A stretch of DNA of 64,000 nucleotides from Candidatus Altimarinota bacterium (GTDB lineage: Bacteria; Patescibacteriota; Gracilibacteria; JAUYGZ01), in assembly GCA_029233985.1 (NCBI GenBank), contig JARGOK010000001.1:619096-683095 (forward strand), read 5' to 3'. The number at the start of each line of letters is the position of its first letter. Position 1 is the stretch's first letter. Shown one piece after another: positions 18,337 through 25,604 of the stretch. The position numbers were made by a program, and so were the translations under genes. The notes under the pieces were generated by a model. That model saw only the letters and a program-made list of their open reading frames with translations. It made no database searches and was not told the DNA's origin.

Positions 18337-18364
18337 ATTATAATCTGAATACTCTTCATGTCAA
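18337..18364 (-). promoter_or_regulatory. sigma70 promoter of the 110-aa gene
   Basis: On the minus strand TTGACA (18364-18359), a 16-bp spacer and TATAAT (18342-18337) are followed directly by GGCGCC. It decides the start of the downstream small gene. Confidence 0.8.
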
Positions 18365-18395
18365 TCCCCACTCTCGACACAAAGAATAATGAAGC

Positions 18396-18424
18396 TTGAC
18401 CCTTTTCTCTATGAAGAGTATCTT
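18396..18424 (+). promoter_or_regulatory. promoter of the peroxiredoxin gene
   Basis: TTGACC (18396-18401), a 17-bp spacer and TATCTT (18419-18424). Just downstream, in the leader, is a 13-bp palindrome TCGGCTCAGCCGA (18431-18443) that could be an operator, although its regulator is unknown. Confidence 0.6.
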
Positions 18425-18464
18425 TTGATCTCGGCTCAGCCGATTACTTTTTAATTTCATTCTT

Positions 18465-19010
18465 ATGGACGATATGGATTTTGATTTTCAACCTCTTCGA
18501 GTAGGTCTCCCTGCTCCACAGTTTCGATGCGAAGCGTTGGTTGAAGAAAAATTTGAGCACATTTCTCTCGAAGACCTCAAAGGAAAATGGGTAGTCCTTT
18601 TCTTTTACCCACTTGATTTTACTTTTGTATGCCCAACAGAAATACTTGAATTCAACAAGCATGCTGGAGATTTTGAAAAAGAAAATGCTCAACTTCTCGG
18701 AATTAGTGTGGACAGTGTCTACTCTCATCAGGCTTGGGGAAAAGAACTCGGAAAACTCAACTTCCCACTTCTCTCTGATATGACAAAAGAAGTGAGCGCA
18801 AACTACGAAGTCCTCATCGAGGATGCTGGTATTGCTCTCCGAGGAACCTTCATTATCGATCCAGAAGGAATTTTGAGGCATATCACAGTAAATGATCTCC
18901 CAGTTGGAAGAGACGTGAAAGAAACTCTCCGAGTATTGCATGCTCTTCAGTCAGGAGAACTTTGTCCAATTGGATGGAAGAAAGGAGAAGACACGCTAGG
19001 GAAAGCCTAA
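18465..19010 (+). CDS. 2-Cys peroxiredoxin (AhpC/TSA family)
   Basis: A thiol peroxidase that reduces hydrogen peroxide and organic hydroperoxides in the cytoplasm. The 181-residue protein has the peroxidatic Cys56 in FTFVCPTE and the resolving Cys167 in SGELCPIGW, followed by a short C-terminal tail, which is the layout of typical 2-Cys (Prx1/AhpC) enzymes. Length and N-terminus (LRVGLPAPQF) fit the family. No AhpF is nearby, so it probably takes electrons from thioredoxin. A 2Fe-2S ferredoxin gene follows after a repeat-rich gap. Confidence 0.95.
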   Translation: MDDMDFDFQPLRVGLPAPQFRCEALVEEKFEHISLEDLKGKWVVLFFYPLDFTFVCPTEILEFNKHAGDFEKENAQLLGISVDSVYSHQAWGKELGKLNFPLLSDMTKEVSANYEVLIEDAGIALRGTFIIDPEGILRHITVNDLPVGRDVKETLRVLHALQSGELCPIGWKKGEDTLGKA

Positions 19011-19011
19011 A

Positions 19012-19174
19012 AAAGATGCTGAGGATGCTTATGATTCTTAGGATAAGAGAGGGAGGGGTGTTAATACCCCTTCTTTTTGTTATATCCTTGTAAAGAGGTC
19101 ATATGTCTGCAAAAATACCTTTGCTGTTGATCCTCAGTATCCTTAGCATCTTTCGCATCCTAAGCATCCTCCCT
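19012..19174. repeat. 9-nt period microrepeats between peroxiredoxin and ferredoxin genes
   Basis: Two arrays are present. At 19014-19045 the units (GATGCTGAG, GATGCTTAT, GATTCTTAG) read on the minus strand as ATCCTAAGA-like. At 19128-19172 units such as AGTATCCTT, AGCATCTTT, CGCATCCTA and AGCATCCTC follow one another directly up to the ferredoxin start. The second array translates as repeated Leu-Ser-Ile in the open frame upstream of the true start and is a leader rather than protein. Confidence 0.65.
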
Positions 19175-19480
19175 ATGGCAAAAATTATCTATAAAGACGA
19201 AGACGGTACATCTACAGAGATCATCGTTGATCCAGAGAAGTCAGTACTCGAAATGCTCGAAGAAGCTGGTATTGATTACCCTTTCTCTTGTATGGCTGGA
19301 GCTTGTAGTACGTGCAAGATCACCGTTCACAAAGGAAAAGAAGACCTCAAAGATGATGCCTTTGGAACACCTATGTACCCAGTCGATGACAATGAAGTCC
19401 TTAGCTGTATCTGTGGAGTCAACAAAGCCTTTGCCGAAAACCCAGATGCAGTGATTGAACTCGAAAAGACAGAGGAATAG
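19175..19480 (+). CDS. 2Fe-2S ferredoxin
   Basis: A 101-residue plant-type ferredoxin that carries single electrons in the cytoplasm. The cluster ligands are in FSCMAGACSTCK (C-x4-C-x2-C) plus a fourth Cys in LSCICG. The frame is open back to 19103, but that part is the translated 9-nt repeat. The ATG at 19175 gives the family-like N-terminus MAKIIYKDEDG, so that start is chosen. A reductase-like flavoprotein is encoded at 36768 and could be a partner, though the two are not adjacent. Confidence 0.93.
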   Translation: MAKIIYKDEDGTSTEIIVDPEKSVLEMLEEAGIDYPFSCMAGACSTCKITVHKGKEDLKDDAFGTPMYPVDDNEVLSCICGVNKAFAENPDAVIELEKTEE

Positions 19481-19484
19481 GAAA

Positions 19485-19679
19485 TTATTTCTTTTCCTTC
19501 ACCTCCACAAAAGGCCCTTTTCTTCCTGTCTTTTTTGTGCGCACCCACCCCATCAAACTGATCCCAATTGAAATCAAGAGAAAGGCAACCGTATAGGCCA
19601 AGAGATCTGGCGAGATGAGAATCAATATTCCCAGACCAATAAAGAAAACACTGACGAAGGTGAATGGTGAGAATTTCAT
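19485..19679 (-). CDS. small two-helix membrane protein, 64 aa
   Basis: From the ATG at 19679 the protein has two hydrophobic helices (about residues 4-24 and 27-45) and a basic C-terminal tail ending EVKEKK. No function is assignable. The frame runs on upstream into sequence that translates the palindromic repeat (PLSPYKGNQTPS), so the longer version is rejected. The leader is made of CCTAAAA, CCTACCA and CCTAACA units. It is convergent with the ferredoxin gene, with stops 4 bp apart. Confidence 0.65.
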   Translation of the reverse strand: MKFSPFTFVSVFFIGLGILILISPDLLAYTVAFLLISIGISLMGWVRTKKTGRKGPFVEVKEKK

Positions 19680-19757
19680 GGGGAAGGATGTTAGGTGGTA
19701 GGTTTTAGGATGTGAGCTTTTTAGTTTATATTCGTGCTTTGTGTGGGAGGGTGTTTG

Positions 19758-19783
19758 GTTCCCCTTGTAAGGGCTTAGGGGTC
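19758..19783 (-). repeat. interspersed palindromic repeat, A' form
   Basis: The copy reads GGTTCCCCTTG followed by TAAGGGCTTAGGGGTCG, a mildly diverged palindrome between the small membrane-protein gene and the PolX gene. Confidence 0.65.
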
Positions 19784-19804
19784 GAAGGGGCATCGACCAC
19801 CTCA

Positions 19805-20800
19805 TCAGAGCACCTCTACTTTTCCCACTCCCTTCCTCTCTGTCGGCTCCGGATACTCCAGACCAAGAGCCTTATAGACTTCTTTTTCATCAGCTCCAGC
19901 GACTTTGTCTCCTTTGGTCTTATCAGGATTGAGCTTGAAGACTCCGTATTCATTAATGGTCATCCCAAGAGTACGGGCGTGTGTTCGGACACTGACATTA
20001 TGGTTTTTTGAGCCAGTAAAGTACTGAAGTGCTGCCCCCCACTCGTCTTCAGCCACTACTCGCAGATCAACTTGTTGGTCTCCTTTGAGAACGATGGCTC
20101 CTTTTGTCCCCCCTTCTGCTAACACTTTTTTTACATCCGGATGAGCCACAAAGTAATGAATGAGTTCTTCAGGTTTTTCACTGACAGCAAGGAAATCGAG
20201 ATCTCCGATGGTGTCTTCTTGGCGTCTGAATGATCCTGCCACATCTAATCGCGAGGCTAATTTTGATTTCTTGAGGTACTTCATCATCTTATCGGCGATT
20301 GGCACCATGGTCTCATATGGCTTTCTGGTATTGAGACCTTTGGCCAACTCTATCCCTTCTAAAATATTCTCTACACTTTTTTCACCAAACCCCGGAAGCG
20401 CTTCGACTGATCCGTCTTTGAGTACTTTCTTGAGTGAACTCATGTTTTCCACTCCCAACTCTTTCCAGAGCATCTGGACCTTCTTTGGTCCGAGGGATGG
20501 GATTTTCATTAGACTGATGATGCCTTTAGGAAACTCAGCCTTGAGTTCTTCGTAAGCTCTGACCTTTCCTGTTTCCAAATATTCTTCTATTTTTCCCTGA
20601 ATAGCCGGACCTACTCCTTTCATTTTTTTATGCTCGCCTTCTTCTACAATCTCTTTGATATCTTTCGGAAGATCTCGAAGAGTGAGGGCGATACGTCGGT
20701 AGCTCCCCTGGCGAAAATTATCATTAGGCTGAGACCGGAGGACATAGAGGTCCGCCATATGGTCAAATAATTCTGCTAGTTTTTCATTCGTAGACGCCAT
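19805..20800 (-). CDS. PolX-type DNA polymerase lacking the PHP domain
   Basis: A family-X DNA polymerase, probably for short-gap repair. The 331 residues contain an N-terminal 8-kDa-like helical domain, helix-hairpin-helix elements (KMKGVGPAIQGKIEEYL, then KIPSLGPKKVQMLW and LPGFGEKSVENIL), the nucleotidyltransferase signature GSFRR with catalytic Asp in GDLDFL, the third acidic residue in QVDLRVV, and a fingers/thumb region with GSKNHN. Bacterial PolX is usually about 570 residues because of a C-terminal PHP exonuclease domain, which is absent here, so the protein resembles a eukaryote-like polymerase beta core. The start at 20800 (MASTNEKLAELF) fits the family. Confidence 0.9.
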   Translation of the reverse strand: MASTNEKLAELFDHMADLYVLRSQPNDNFRQGSYRRIALTLRDLPKDIKEIVEEGEHKKMKGVGPAIQGKIEEYLETGKVRAYEELKAEFPKGIISLMKIPSLGPKKVQMLWKELGVENMSSLKKVLKDGSVEALPGFGEKSVENILEGIELAKGLNTRKPYETMVPIADKMMKYLKKSKLASRLDVAGSFRRQEDTIGDLDFLAVSEKPEELIHYFVAHPDVKKVLAEGGTKGAIVLKGDQQVDLRVVAEDEWGAALQYFTGSKNHNVSVRTHARTLGMTINEYGVFKLNPDKTKGDKVAGADEKEVYKALGLEYPEPTERKGVGKVEVL

Positions 20801-21315
20801 AAGTTCACTTTAGATATGTCGGTATCATACCTTGAAAAATCTCCTCTGGCGAGAATAGAAGAAGCAGAGAGACGAAAGACAACAAGGGTGCCTATTTTTT
20901 GTGTGGGAGACAAATCATTTGGCTTCATCTCACGTCTCTCTGCAAAGTCAAGATTGGATTGGGAAATTTTTCTCCTTTCTAGGGTATCCGATCATAACTT
21001 GCGCGCATTATAAACTACAAATACATATGTGCAAGTTTTTGCTAAAAAAAGCCCAGACGTATAATAAGAATATTGCCCTCGTAAGGACCTGTGTATACGC
21101 CTGTGCTCTTTGAATTTTTTGTTCCACTTAAAGGAACCTAAGATCATTGTAACTGAGGCTACATATTGATCGAGTCTTCTCGCTTCCCAATCACCAGAAA
21201 TGATGTTCAGAAAGCGAGAGACAATCAGGACAAATACTGAAAAGGCGATATCAGTATGTTTTTGATGTCTCTCATCGATTTTTTTTAGTGCAAAAATCGA
21301 GAAAAACTAAGATGA
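20801..21315. other. 515-bp gap, possible decayed reading frame
   Basis: No convincing gene is present. On the minus strand a frame without stops runs from 21306 to a TGA at 20994-20992 (about 104 codons) but has no ATG near its start. Its translation contains a plausible membrane-like stretch (SVFVLIVSRFLNIISGDWEA). It could be the remnant of a gene that once followed the antiporter, or chance. The short plus-strand frames here are not supported by a promoter or protein-like composition. Confidence 0.3.
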
Positions 21316-22881
21316 TCAACCTATACTTGGCAACAGCCAAATACAGGCCATCGCAACTAGCGTTGGAATAAACGCAGCCTTAAAGAGTCCAACTGCCGTT
21401 ATGCCCTCCTCAAAACTCTTGCCGAGAATAGAATTCCCAGCAGGATTTGGCGCATTTGCCATAACGGTGAGACCACCACCTGACACTGCCCCTGCCACCA
21501 AAGCAAATCTTGCACTCTCTGACAATCCCTCAATGAGGGTTCCCAGATAGGTAAGCGCTGCATTGTCTGTTATTGCAGTAAGGCTAGTAGCCCCAACAAA
21601 TAAGGTAAGATCATCCATCTTTTCTAGAATTGGCTGAAGCCACCATGCCTGAAACCCCCCAAGGGTTACAAGCCCTCCAAGGAAAAACCCGACCAAAATC
21701 GGCCCTTTCAGCTCAGGAGGTTTTTGATATTCCTGTGTTACCTGGACTAGTCCCAAGAAGAACAAAAATGCTGCTATAAAAATCACCATATGGTGATTGA
21801 AATAGACAGCAACTGCCAGGAATACTATGTGACATAGTGTGAGCCACCATGTCACTGGCATAAGACTACTTTCTTCTTGCTCATCTTTTTTCTTGCTTTT
21901 ACGAACAAGCTGTTTGCGCTTTTTACGACTCAGAGTTGGATCAAAAGCTATCACAGTACTTTGTGACAGACTTTCTAATTCATCCTTAAACAGTAAGGCT
22001 ACCATTAGGGTATTCAAGACTACCGCAATGGCTGCCTTGTACCCAAATGAGCCGATCATGTCTGACATTCCCCACCCCCACTTTGCAGCCACCATAAGTA
22101 CTGGTGGTGCTGCGAAATGTGATAGAGTCCCTCCAATTGAGATGTTCACGAACAATATTCCTAAAGTGGCATACTTGAGCTTTTCAGAGATACCTTTTGA
22201 ATAATATCTCTTCAATAGAAGAAGGGCCGTGACGGTCATTGCCGCCGGCTCTGTAATAAATGAACCCAAAAGAGGTCCAAGTATCAACGCTGACACATAA
22301 AATGCCCGCGCTTCCCCCATCGGGAGCAGCTTACTCGCTTTTTCTATTACTGTTTCAGCAAGCTCCAGTATTGGCCTCGTTGAGGCCATTGCCATCACGA
22401 CGAAAACGAACACAGGCTCGATGAAGTTTATTTCTTTTCCCTTAAGTTTTCCTTCGAGGTAGCCCACGGCTACCTCGATACCTTCGACATAAAAAATGCC
22501 GAAAAAAAATACGGCAGCCCATAGTCCGAAAACTACTTCTGCCTCACCTAAGAAATGATAGAGGTTTTCCCGAATTGAGCCTTCAGGGTGATTATGGGCT
22601 AGCTTATTAAACCAGCCTGTTAAAAACAGGGTGTGAACGATAGCAATGACAAACAATGCCCTTGCCATTTGCTGCACTGTCATTAAGTGGTGAATTTTCA
22701 ACTCTTCATGACTATGTGCATCACCTGCAAATACCACTCCTACAAAAAAGAATAGTATGGCAATAGCCATGCCAAGTGGCTTCCATAATTGTTTCAAAGT
22801 TTTTTCCTCCCACCGCCAAAAAGACGGCTTGTAAATTTTAAAGCTGTGTTCTGGACGAAGATGCCGAGAAAACTCAGACAT
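21316..22881 (-). CDS. putative Na+/H+ antiporter (Na_H_antiport_3-like)
   Basis: A polytopic inner-membrane protein of 521 residues with about 11-13 predicted helices. It resembles the putative Na+/H+ antiporter family of the ion-transporter superfamily. Recognisable parts are the polar membrane segments around STRPILELAETVIEKAS, GSFITEPAAMTVTALLLL, and the C-terminal TSLTAITDNAALTYLG with AGAVSGGGLTVMANAPNPAG, a signature close to the NhaD/ArsB-like fold. A charged cytoplasmic loop (ESSLMPV upstream, Lys/Arg-rich) lies in the middle. The gene has a long structured leader (22882-23100), suggesting RNA-level control by an ion or other signal. The exact substrate is not proven. Confidence 0.8.
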   Translation of the reverse strand: MSEFSRHLRPEHSFKIYKPSFWRWEEKTLKQLWKPLGMAIAILFFFVGVVFAGDAHSHEELKIHHLMTVQQMARALFVIAIVHTLFLTGWFNKLAHNHPEGSIRENLYHFLGEAEVVFGLWAAVFFFGIFYVEGIEVAVGYLEGKLKGKEINFIEPVFVFVVMAMASTRPILELAETVIEKASKLLPMGEARAFYVSALILGPLLGSFITEPAAMTVTALLLLKRYYSKGISEKLKYATLGILFVNISIGGTLSHFAAPPVLMVAAKWGWGMSDMIGSFGYKAAIAVVLNTLMVALLFKDELESLSQSTVIAFDPTLSRKKRKQLVRKSKKKDEQEESSLMPVTWWLTLCHIVFLAVAVYFNHHMVIFIAAFLFFLGLVQVTQEYQKPPELKGPILVGFFLGGLVTLGGFQAWWLQPILEKMDDLTLFVGATSLTAITDNAALTYLGTLIEGLSESARFALVAGAVSGGGLTVMANAPNPAGNSILGKSFEEGITAVGLFKAAFIPTLVAMACIWLLPSIG

Positions 22882-23100
22882 TCGACAGGCCCGAGAAATA
22901 CGGGCAGCTTTGCTTCAAACACGACTTTTAAGATTTCCTAGCACACTCCACAACGGAGTGTTTTCACCAGAGAATCAAACAACTAACTCTGCGAGCTAAC
23001 TCTTTGATTCTCTGGTTGAGAGATTTTTTGTCCTGATTGTCAAGGTTCTTCGAACGCCAGGGAGGCGAACAAAAAGGCCCTATTCAAGCGAATAGGAGCC
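22882..23100 (-). ncRNA. structured 5' leader of the antiporter gene (candidate riboswitch)
   Basis: About 220 nt upstream of the antiporter ATG can fold into five hairpins in a row: 23076-23100 (CCTATTC/GAATAGG, followed on the minus strand by five U); 23045-23070 (CGCC/GGCG with GTT/AAC); a perfect 14-bp stem 22966-22979 with 23003-23016 around a 23-nt loop holding two CTAACTCT copies; 22943-22961 (ACACTCC/GGAGTGT); and 22889-22905 (GCCCG/CGGGC) just before the start codon. I could not match it to a known riboswitch consensus. The first hairpin with its U-run may instead be the terminator of the upstream fic gene. Confidence 0.55.
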
Positions 23101-23103
23101 GTT

Positions 23104-23131
23104 ATTATACTTTGAACTTTGAAAAAATCAA
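23104..23131 (-). promoter_or_regulatory. probable promoter of the antiporter transcript
   Basis: On the minus strand TTGATT (23131-23126), 16 bp and TATAAT (23109-23104). Transcription would begin near 23098, inside the first leader hairpin, so part of that hairpin's stem would be lost from this transcript. Confidence 0.55.
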
Positions 23132-23164
23132 GCCTTGACGAGTCCAGTAATGAGTGAAGAATTT

Positions 23165-24124
23165 CTACTTTGATTTTCCAAATCTCGTGACATATTCCTC
23201 TACTGCTTTCTTTGTCGTTACCCAATTCCTGCTCTTTTTATGAGCATCGAGCCTCCCCTCCTTTGCCAGCTTAGAGAGGTACTCCTGAGAATAGCTACAG
23301 AACTTTGTAGCTTCAGATAATGAGATGAATTCGTCCTTTTGCTTGGCTGGAGTAATGGTGTCCAGATACATATTGAGAGATCGAAGAGCGGACTGAGCGA
23401 TCAGTTGAGTGAGAGCTTTTTGACGACCGCTGTCTGCTAAACGAAGAGCACGGTAGTATTTTTGCCGATCATTTTTTAGAATGATAACCAATGGGTAGCC
23501 CTCTCGCATGAGGAGTAGATTCATCAGGAGTCGTGCAGTTCTCCCATTCCCATCGAGAAAAGGGTGAATTTGAGCAAAGCGATGGTGAAAGAGTGCCGCG
23601 AACTCGATGAAGTGGTAGTCGTCAGCATGATCTCTGGACCAACGAAGAAGCTGCTGCATCTCTTTTTTGATTTGATCTGGCGCAGATGGTTTGTGATCTG
23701 ACCCAGCAATAAAGACATCAGTCTTGCGGTACTCATAGTCGTCTTCTTCTTCTGACATATTCACAACTGTTTGGTGCATGTCTTTGACCAGCTTTTCTGT
23801 GAAATCAAGCTCGGAAGGGTTTTCAATAAGGTCGTAGAGTTTTTCGAGAGCTTTTTTGTGGTCCTTTACTTCGAGATGTTCTTTCAGAGACTTTCCTTTC
23901 ACCGTAATCCCCTCTTGGAAAACCCAATAAGTTTCATTCAGAGAAAGTGTGTTCCCCTCGATCCCATTGGAATTATAGGTCATTTCGACCTGAAACTTTT
24001 CCTTTAGTTTTTGGAGCATTATTGGAGAGATAGGGCGAAGATCGTTCAGTTGATCAAGCTTGTCTTGTAGCAGATCTCTCAGTCTTGGCTTAAGCTGGTC
24101 TTGCTTTTTGAGGGAAATATTCAT
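23165..24124 (-). CDS. Fic-domain protein (likely AMPylase) with C-terminal DNA-binding-like domain
   Basis: Fic proteins transfer AMP or related groups to target side chains. From the ATG at 24124 the protein has 319 residues. The active-site motif is complete at 187-198 (HPFLDGNGRTAR). An N-terminal inhibitory-helix motif S-x-G-x-E-G lies at 52-57, so activity is probably self-restrained. Residues about 265-315 resemble a winged-helix or excisionase-type DNA-binding domain (ISLSEATKFCSYSQEYLSKL). This start is preferred to the upstream one because an inverted repeat and promoter-like sequence occupy that region. No antitoxin gene is adjacent, which fits the fused inhibitory helix. The inverted repeat at 24127-24161 suggests autoregulation. 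Confidence 0.92.
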   Translation of the reverse strand: MNISLKKQDQLKPRLRDLLQDKLDQLNDLRPISPIMLQKLKEKFQVEMTYNSNGIEGNTLSLNETYWVFQEGITVKGKSLKEHLEVKDHKKALEKLYDLIENPSELDFTEKLVKDMHQTVVNMSEEEDDYEYRKTDVFIAGSDHKPSAPDQIKKEMQQLLRWSRDHADDYHFIEFAALFHHRFAQIHPFLDGNGRTARLLMNLLLMREGYPLVIILKNDRQKYYRALRLADSGRQKALTQLIAQSALRSLNMYLDTITPAKQKDEFISLSEATKFCSYSQEYLSKLAKEGRLDAHKKSRNWVTTKKAVEEYVTRFGKSK

Positions 24125-24126
24125 TT

Positions 24127-24161
24127 GGGTTGGATTATCATACTTACAGTATACCCAACCC
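24127..24161. promoter_or_regulatory. inverted repeat immediately upstream of the fic start
   Basis: GGGTTGG (24127-24133) and CCAACCC (24155-24161) flank a smaller inverted repeat ATACT-TAC-AGTAT (24140-24152). The whole lies 2 bp upstream of the fic ATG and overlaps -10-like sequence (TATGATAAT on the minus strand), as an autorepressor site would. Confidence 0.5.
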
Positions 24162-24252
24162 ATACTAGTATTTCAAGAAAATTGTGATAAAAATCACCTG
24201 CATTTCGCAATTTTTGATTTTATAATGACTACCGCTACCTTAACCCACCTCC

Positions 24253-25482
24253 ATGAAAAAAATCTTGATCAGCCTTCTCTTTGCCACTTCCCTCTTTTCA
24301 CTTGGTCAGACAGTAGAACCTGTTGTTGCACAAGAAGCAGGAATAATTGGAGTAGAAGTCTTCGTCCGTGATGATTGCCAACACTGTGTCGACCAAAAAG
24401 AATTTTTCGAAGAATATACCAAGCAATATGACGATATTCAGCTGAACTACTACAATCTCGACGATGAAGACAATAGGACTCTCTGGGAAAAAGTTGCTGA
24501 GCTCGAAGGACTTTCAAAAGTGACTCCAATTACACTTATAGGAGACACCGTGATCCAGGGATTTGATCGAGCTGAAACAACGGGAGCCATGATGAACAGT
24601 CTCATCAATCAAACTCGAGGAAAAATCAGCACCACCTTTCAAGAATTTGTCGATGCCGGTGGCTCAGGTAAATCTGAAGCAGTGTTAGGTGGTGGATGCG
24701 ATGATGAAGAAGGAACCTGTGCTCCCAAAGAATATACCCCTTTTCTCATCAATATCCCTTTTTATGGAACTGTGGACGCAAAGCGATATTCTCTCCCAAC
24801 CATGTCTGTGGTCCTTGGTTTTATTGATGGGTTTAACCCTTGTGCGATGTGGGTCCTCGTGACCTTCCTGCTCGTGCTTGTTCAGATCGGTGATCGTAAA
24901 CGAATGTGGCAGATTGCTGGTCTCTTTATTTTTGCTGAGGCTGTGATGTATTATTTGATCCTAACGGTGTGGTCTACTGTTTGGGACTTTGTCGGACTTG
25001 ATCAGATCATCACTCCTATTGTTGGGATTGTAGCGATTGGAGGCGGACTCTTCTTTTTGTGGGAATGGAAACAATCCGATGGAACCTGCAATGTGACGAA
25101 CCTCAAGCAGCGTTCGAATACACGCTCACGAATCAAAACTTTGGCAGAAGCTGAGATGACTATTGCGACTATTATCGGAGTCCTTGGTCTGGCACTTTCT
25201 GTCAATATTATTGAGTTTGCGTGCTCTATCGGTATCCCTCAGGCCTTCACAAAAATCCTAGACCTCAATGACCTCACTCTCTTGTGGAAACACTTTTACA
25301 TTGGTCTCTACATTCTTTTTTATATGGTCGATGACCTGATTATTTTTGGGATTGCGCTCTACAGTATCGAAAAACTCGGCATGACCACCAAGTACTCCAA
25401 GATCTGTAATTTGATTGGTGGGATTCTCATGGTGATACTCGGAACACTCTTGATCTTCTTTCCAGATGCACTGGTGTTTTAA
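24253..25482 (+). CDS. thioredoxin-CcdA/DsbD-like transmembrane thiol oxidoreductase
   Basis: The 409-residue protein starts with a signal peptide (1-26), then a thioredoxin/glutaredoxin-like domain with CQHC at 42-45. After a Cys-rich linker (CDDEEGTC) comes a CcdA/DsbD-type membrane domain with about six helices. The membrane domain has the family's two redox cysteines, in GFNPCAMW and in IIEFACSIGIP. DsbD-like proteins carry electrons from cytoplasmic thioredoxin across the membrane to exported thiol proteins. Here the soluble domain is N-terminal and fused. The SLH-anchored thioredoxin at 35184-36146 is a natural candidate recipient. A TATAAT lies at 24221-24226, and the leader just before the ATG is G-poor (CTTAACCCACCTCC). 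Confidence 0.88.
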   Translation: MKKILISLLFATSLFSLGQTVEPVVAQEAGIIGVEVFVRDDCQHCVDQKEFFEEYTKQYDDIQLNYYNLDDEDNRTLWEKVAELEGLSKVTPITLIGDTVIQGFDRAETTGAMMNSLINQTRGKISTTFQEFVDAGGSGKSEAVLGGGCDDEEGTCAPKEYTPFLINIPFYGTVDAKRYSLPTMSVVLGFIDGFNPCAMWVLVTFLLVLVQIGDRKRMWQIAGLFIFAEAVMYYLILTVWSTVWDFVGLDQIITPIVGIVAIGGGLFFLWEWKQSDGTCNVTNLKQRSNTRSRIKTLAEAEMTIATIIGVLGLALSVNIIEFACSIGIPQAFTKILDLNDLTLLWKHFYIGLYILFYMVDDLIIFGIALYSIEKLGMTTKYSKICNLIGGILMVILGTLLIFFPDALVF

Positions 25483-25604
25483 TAATCACACTAAAAAAGA
25501 ACACAACTATGAAGAAGACTTGCTGAAATACTTCATTAACCCCGAATTATTCGTTTTAAAACGATGTGGGGAATGTTATAATAAAAGGAATCATTACCTT
25601 TTCT

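Noticed and set aside
18300-18380. GTG start at 18380 for the small gene divergent from the peroxiredoxin
   Set aside because: A TTGACA-N16-TATAAT promoter lies inside the extension, so it would not be transcribed from that promoter.
19103-19174. 24-residue leader peptide of the ferredoxin
   Set aside because: It is the translation of a 9-nt repeat, and the ferredoxin fold starts at MAKIIYKDEDG.
20816-21113. Two short plus-strand frames in the gap before the antiporter
   Set aside because: No promoter, no ribosome-binding site and no protein-like composition.
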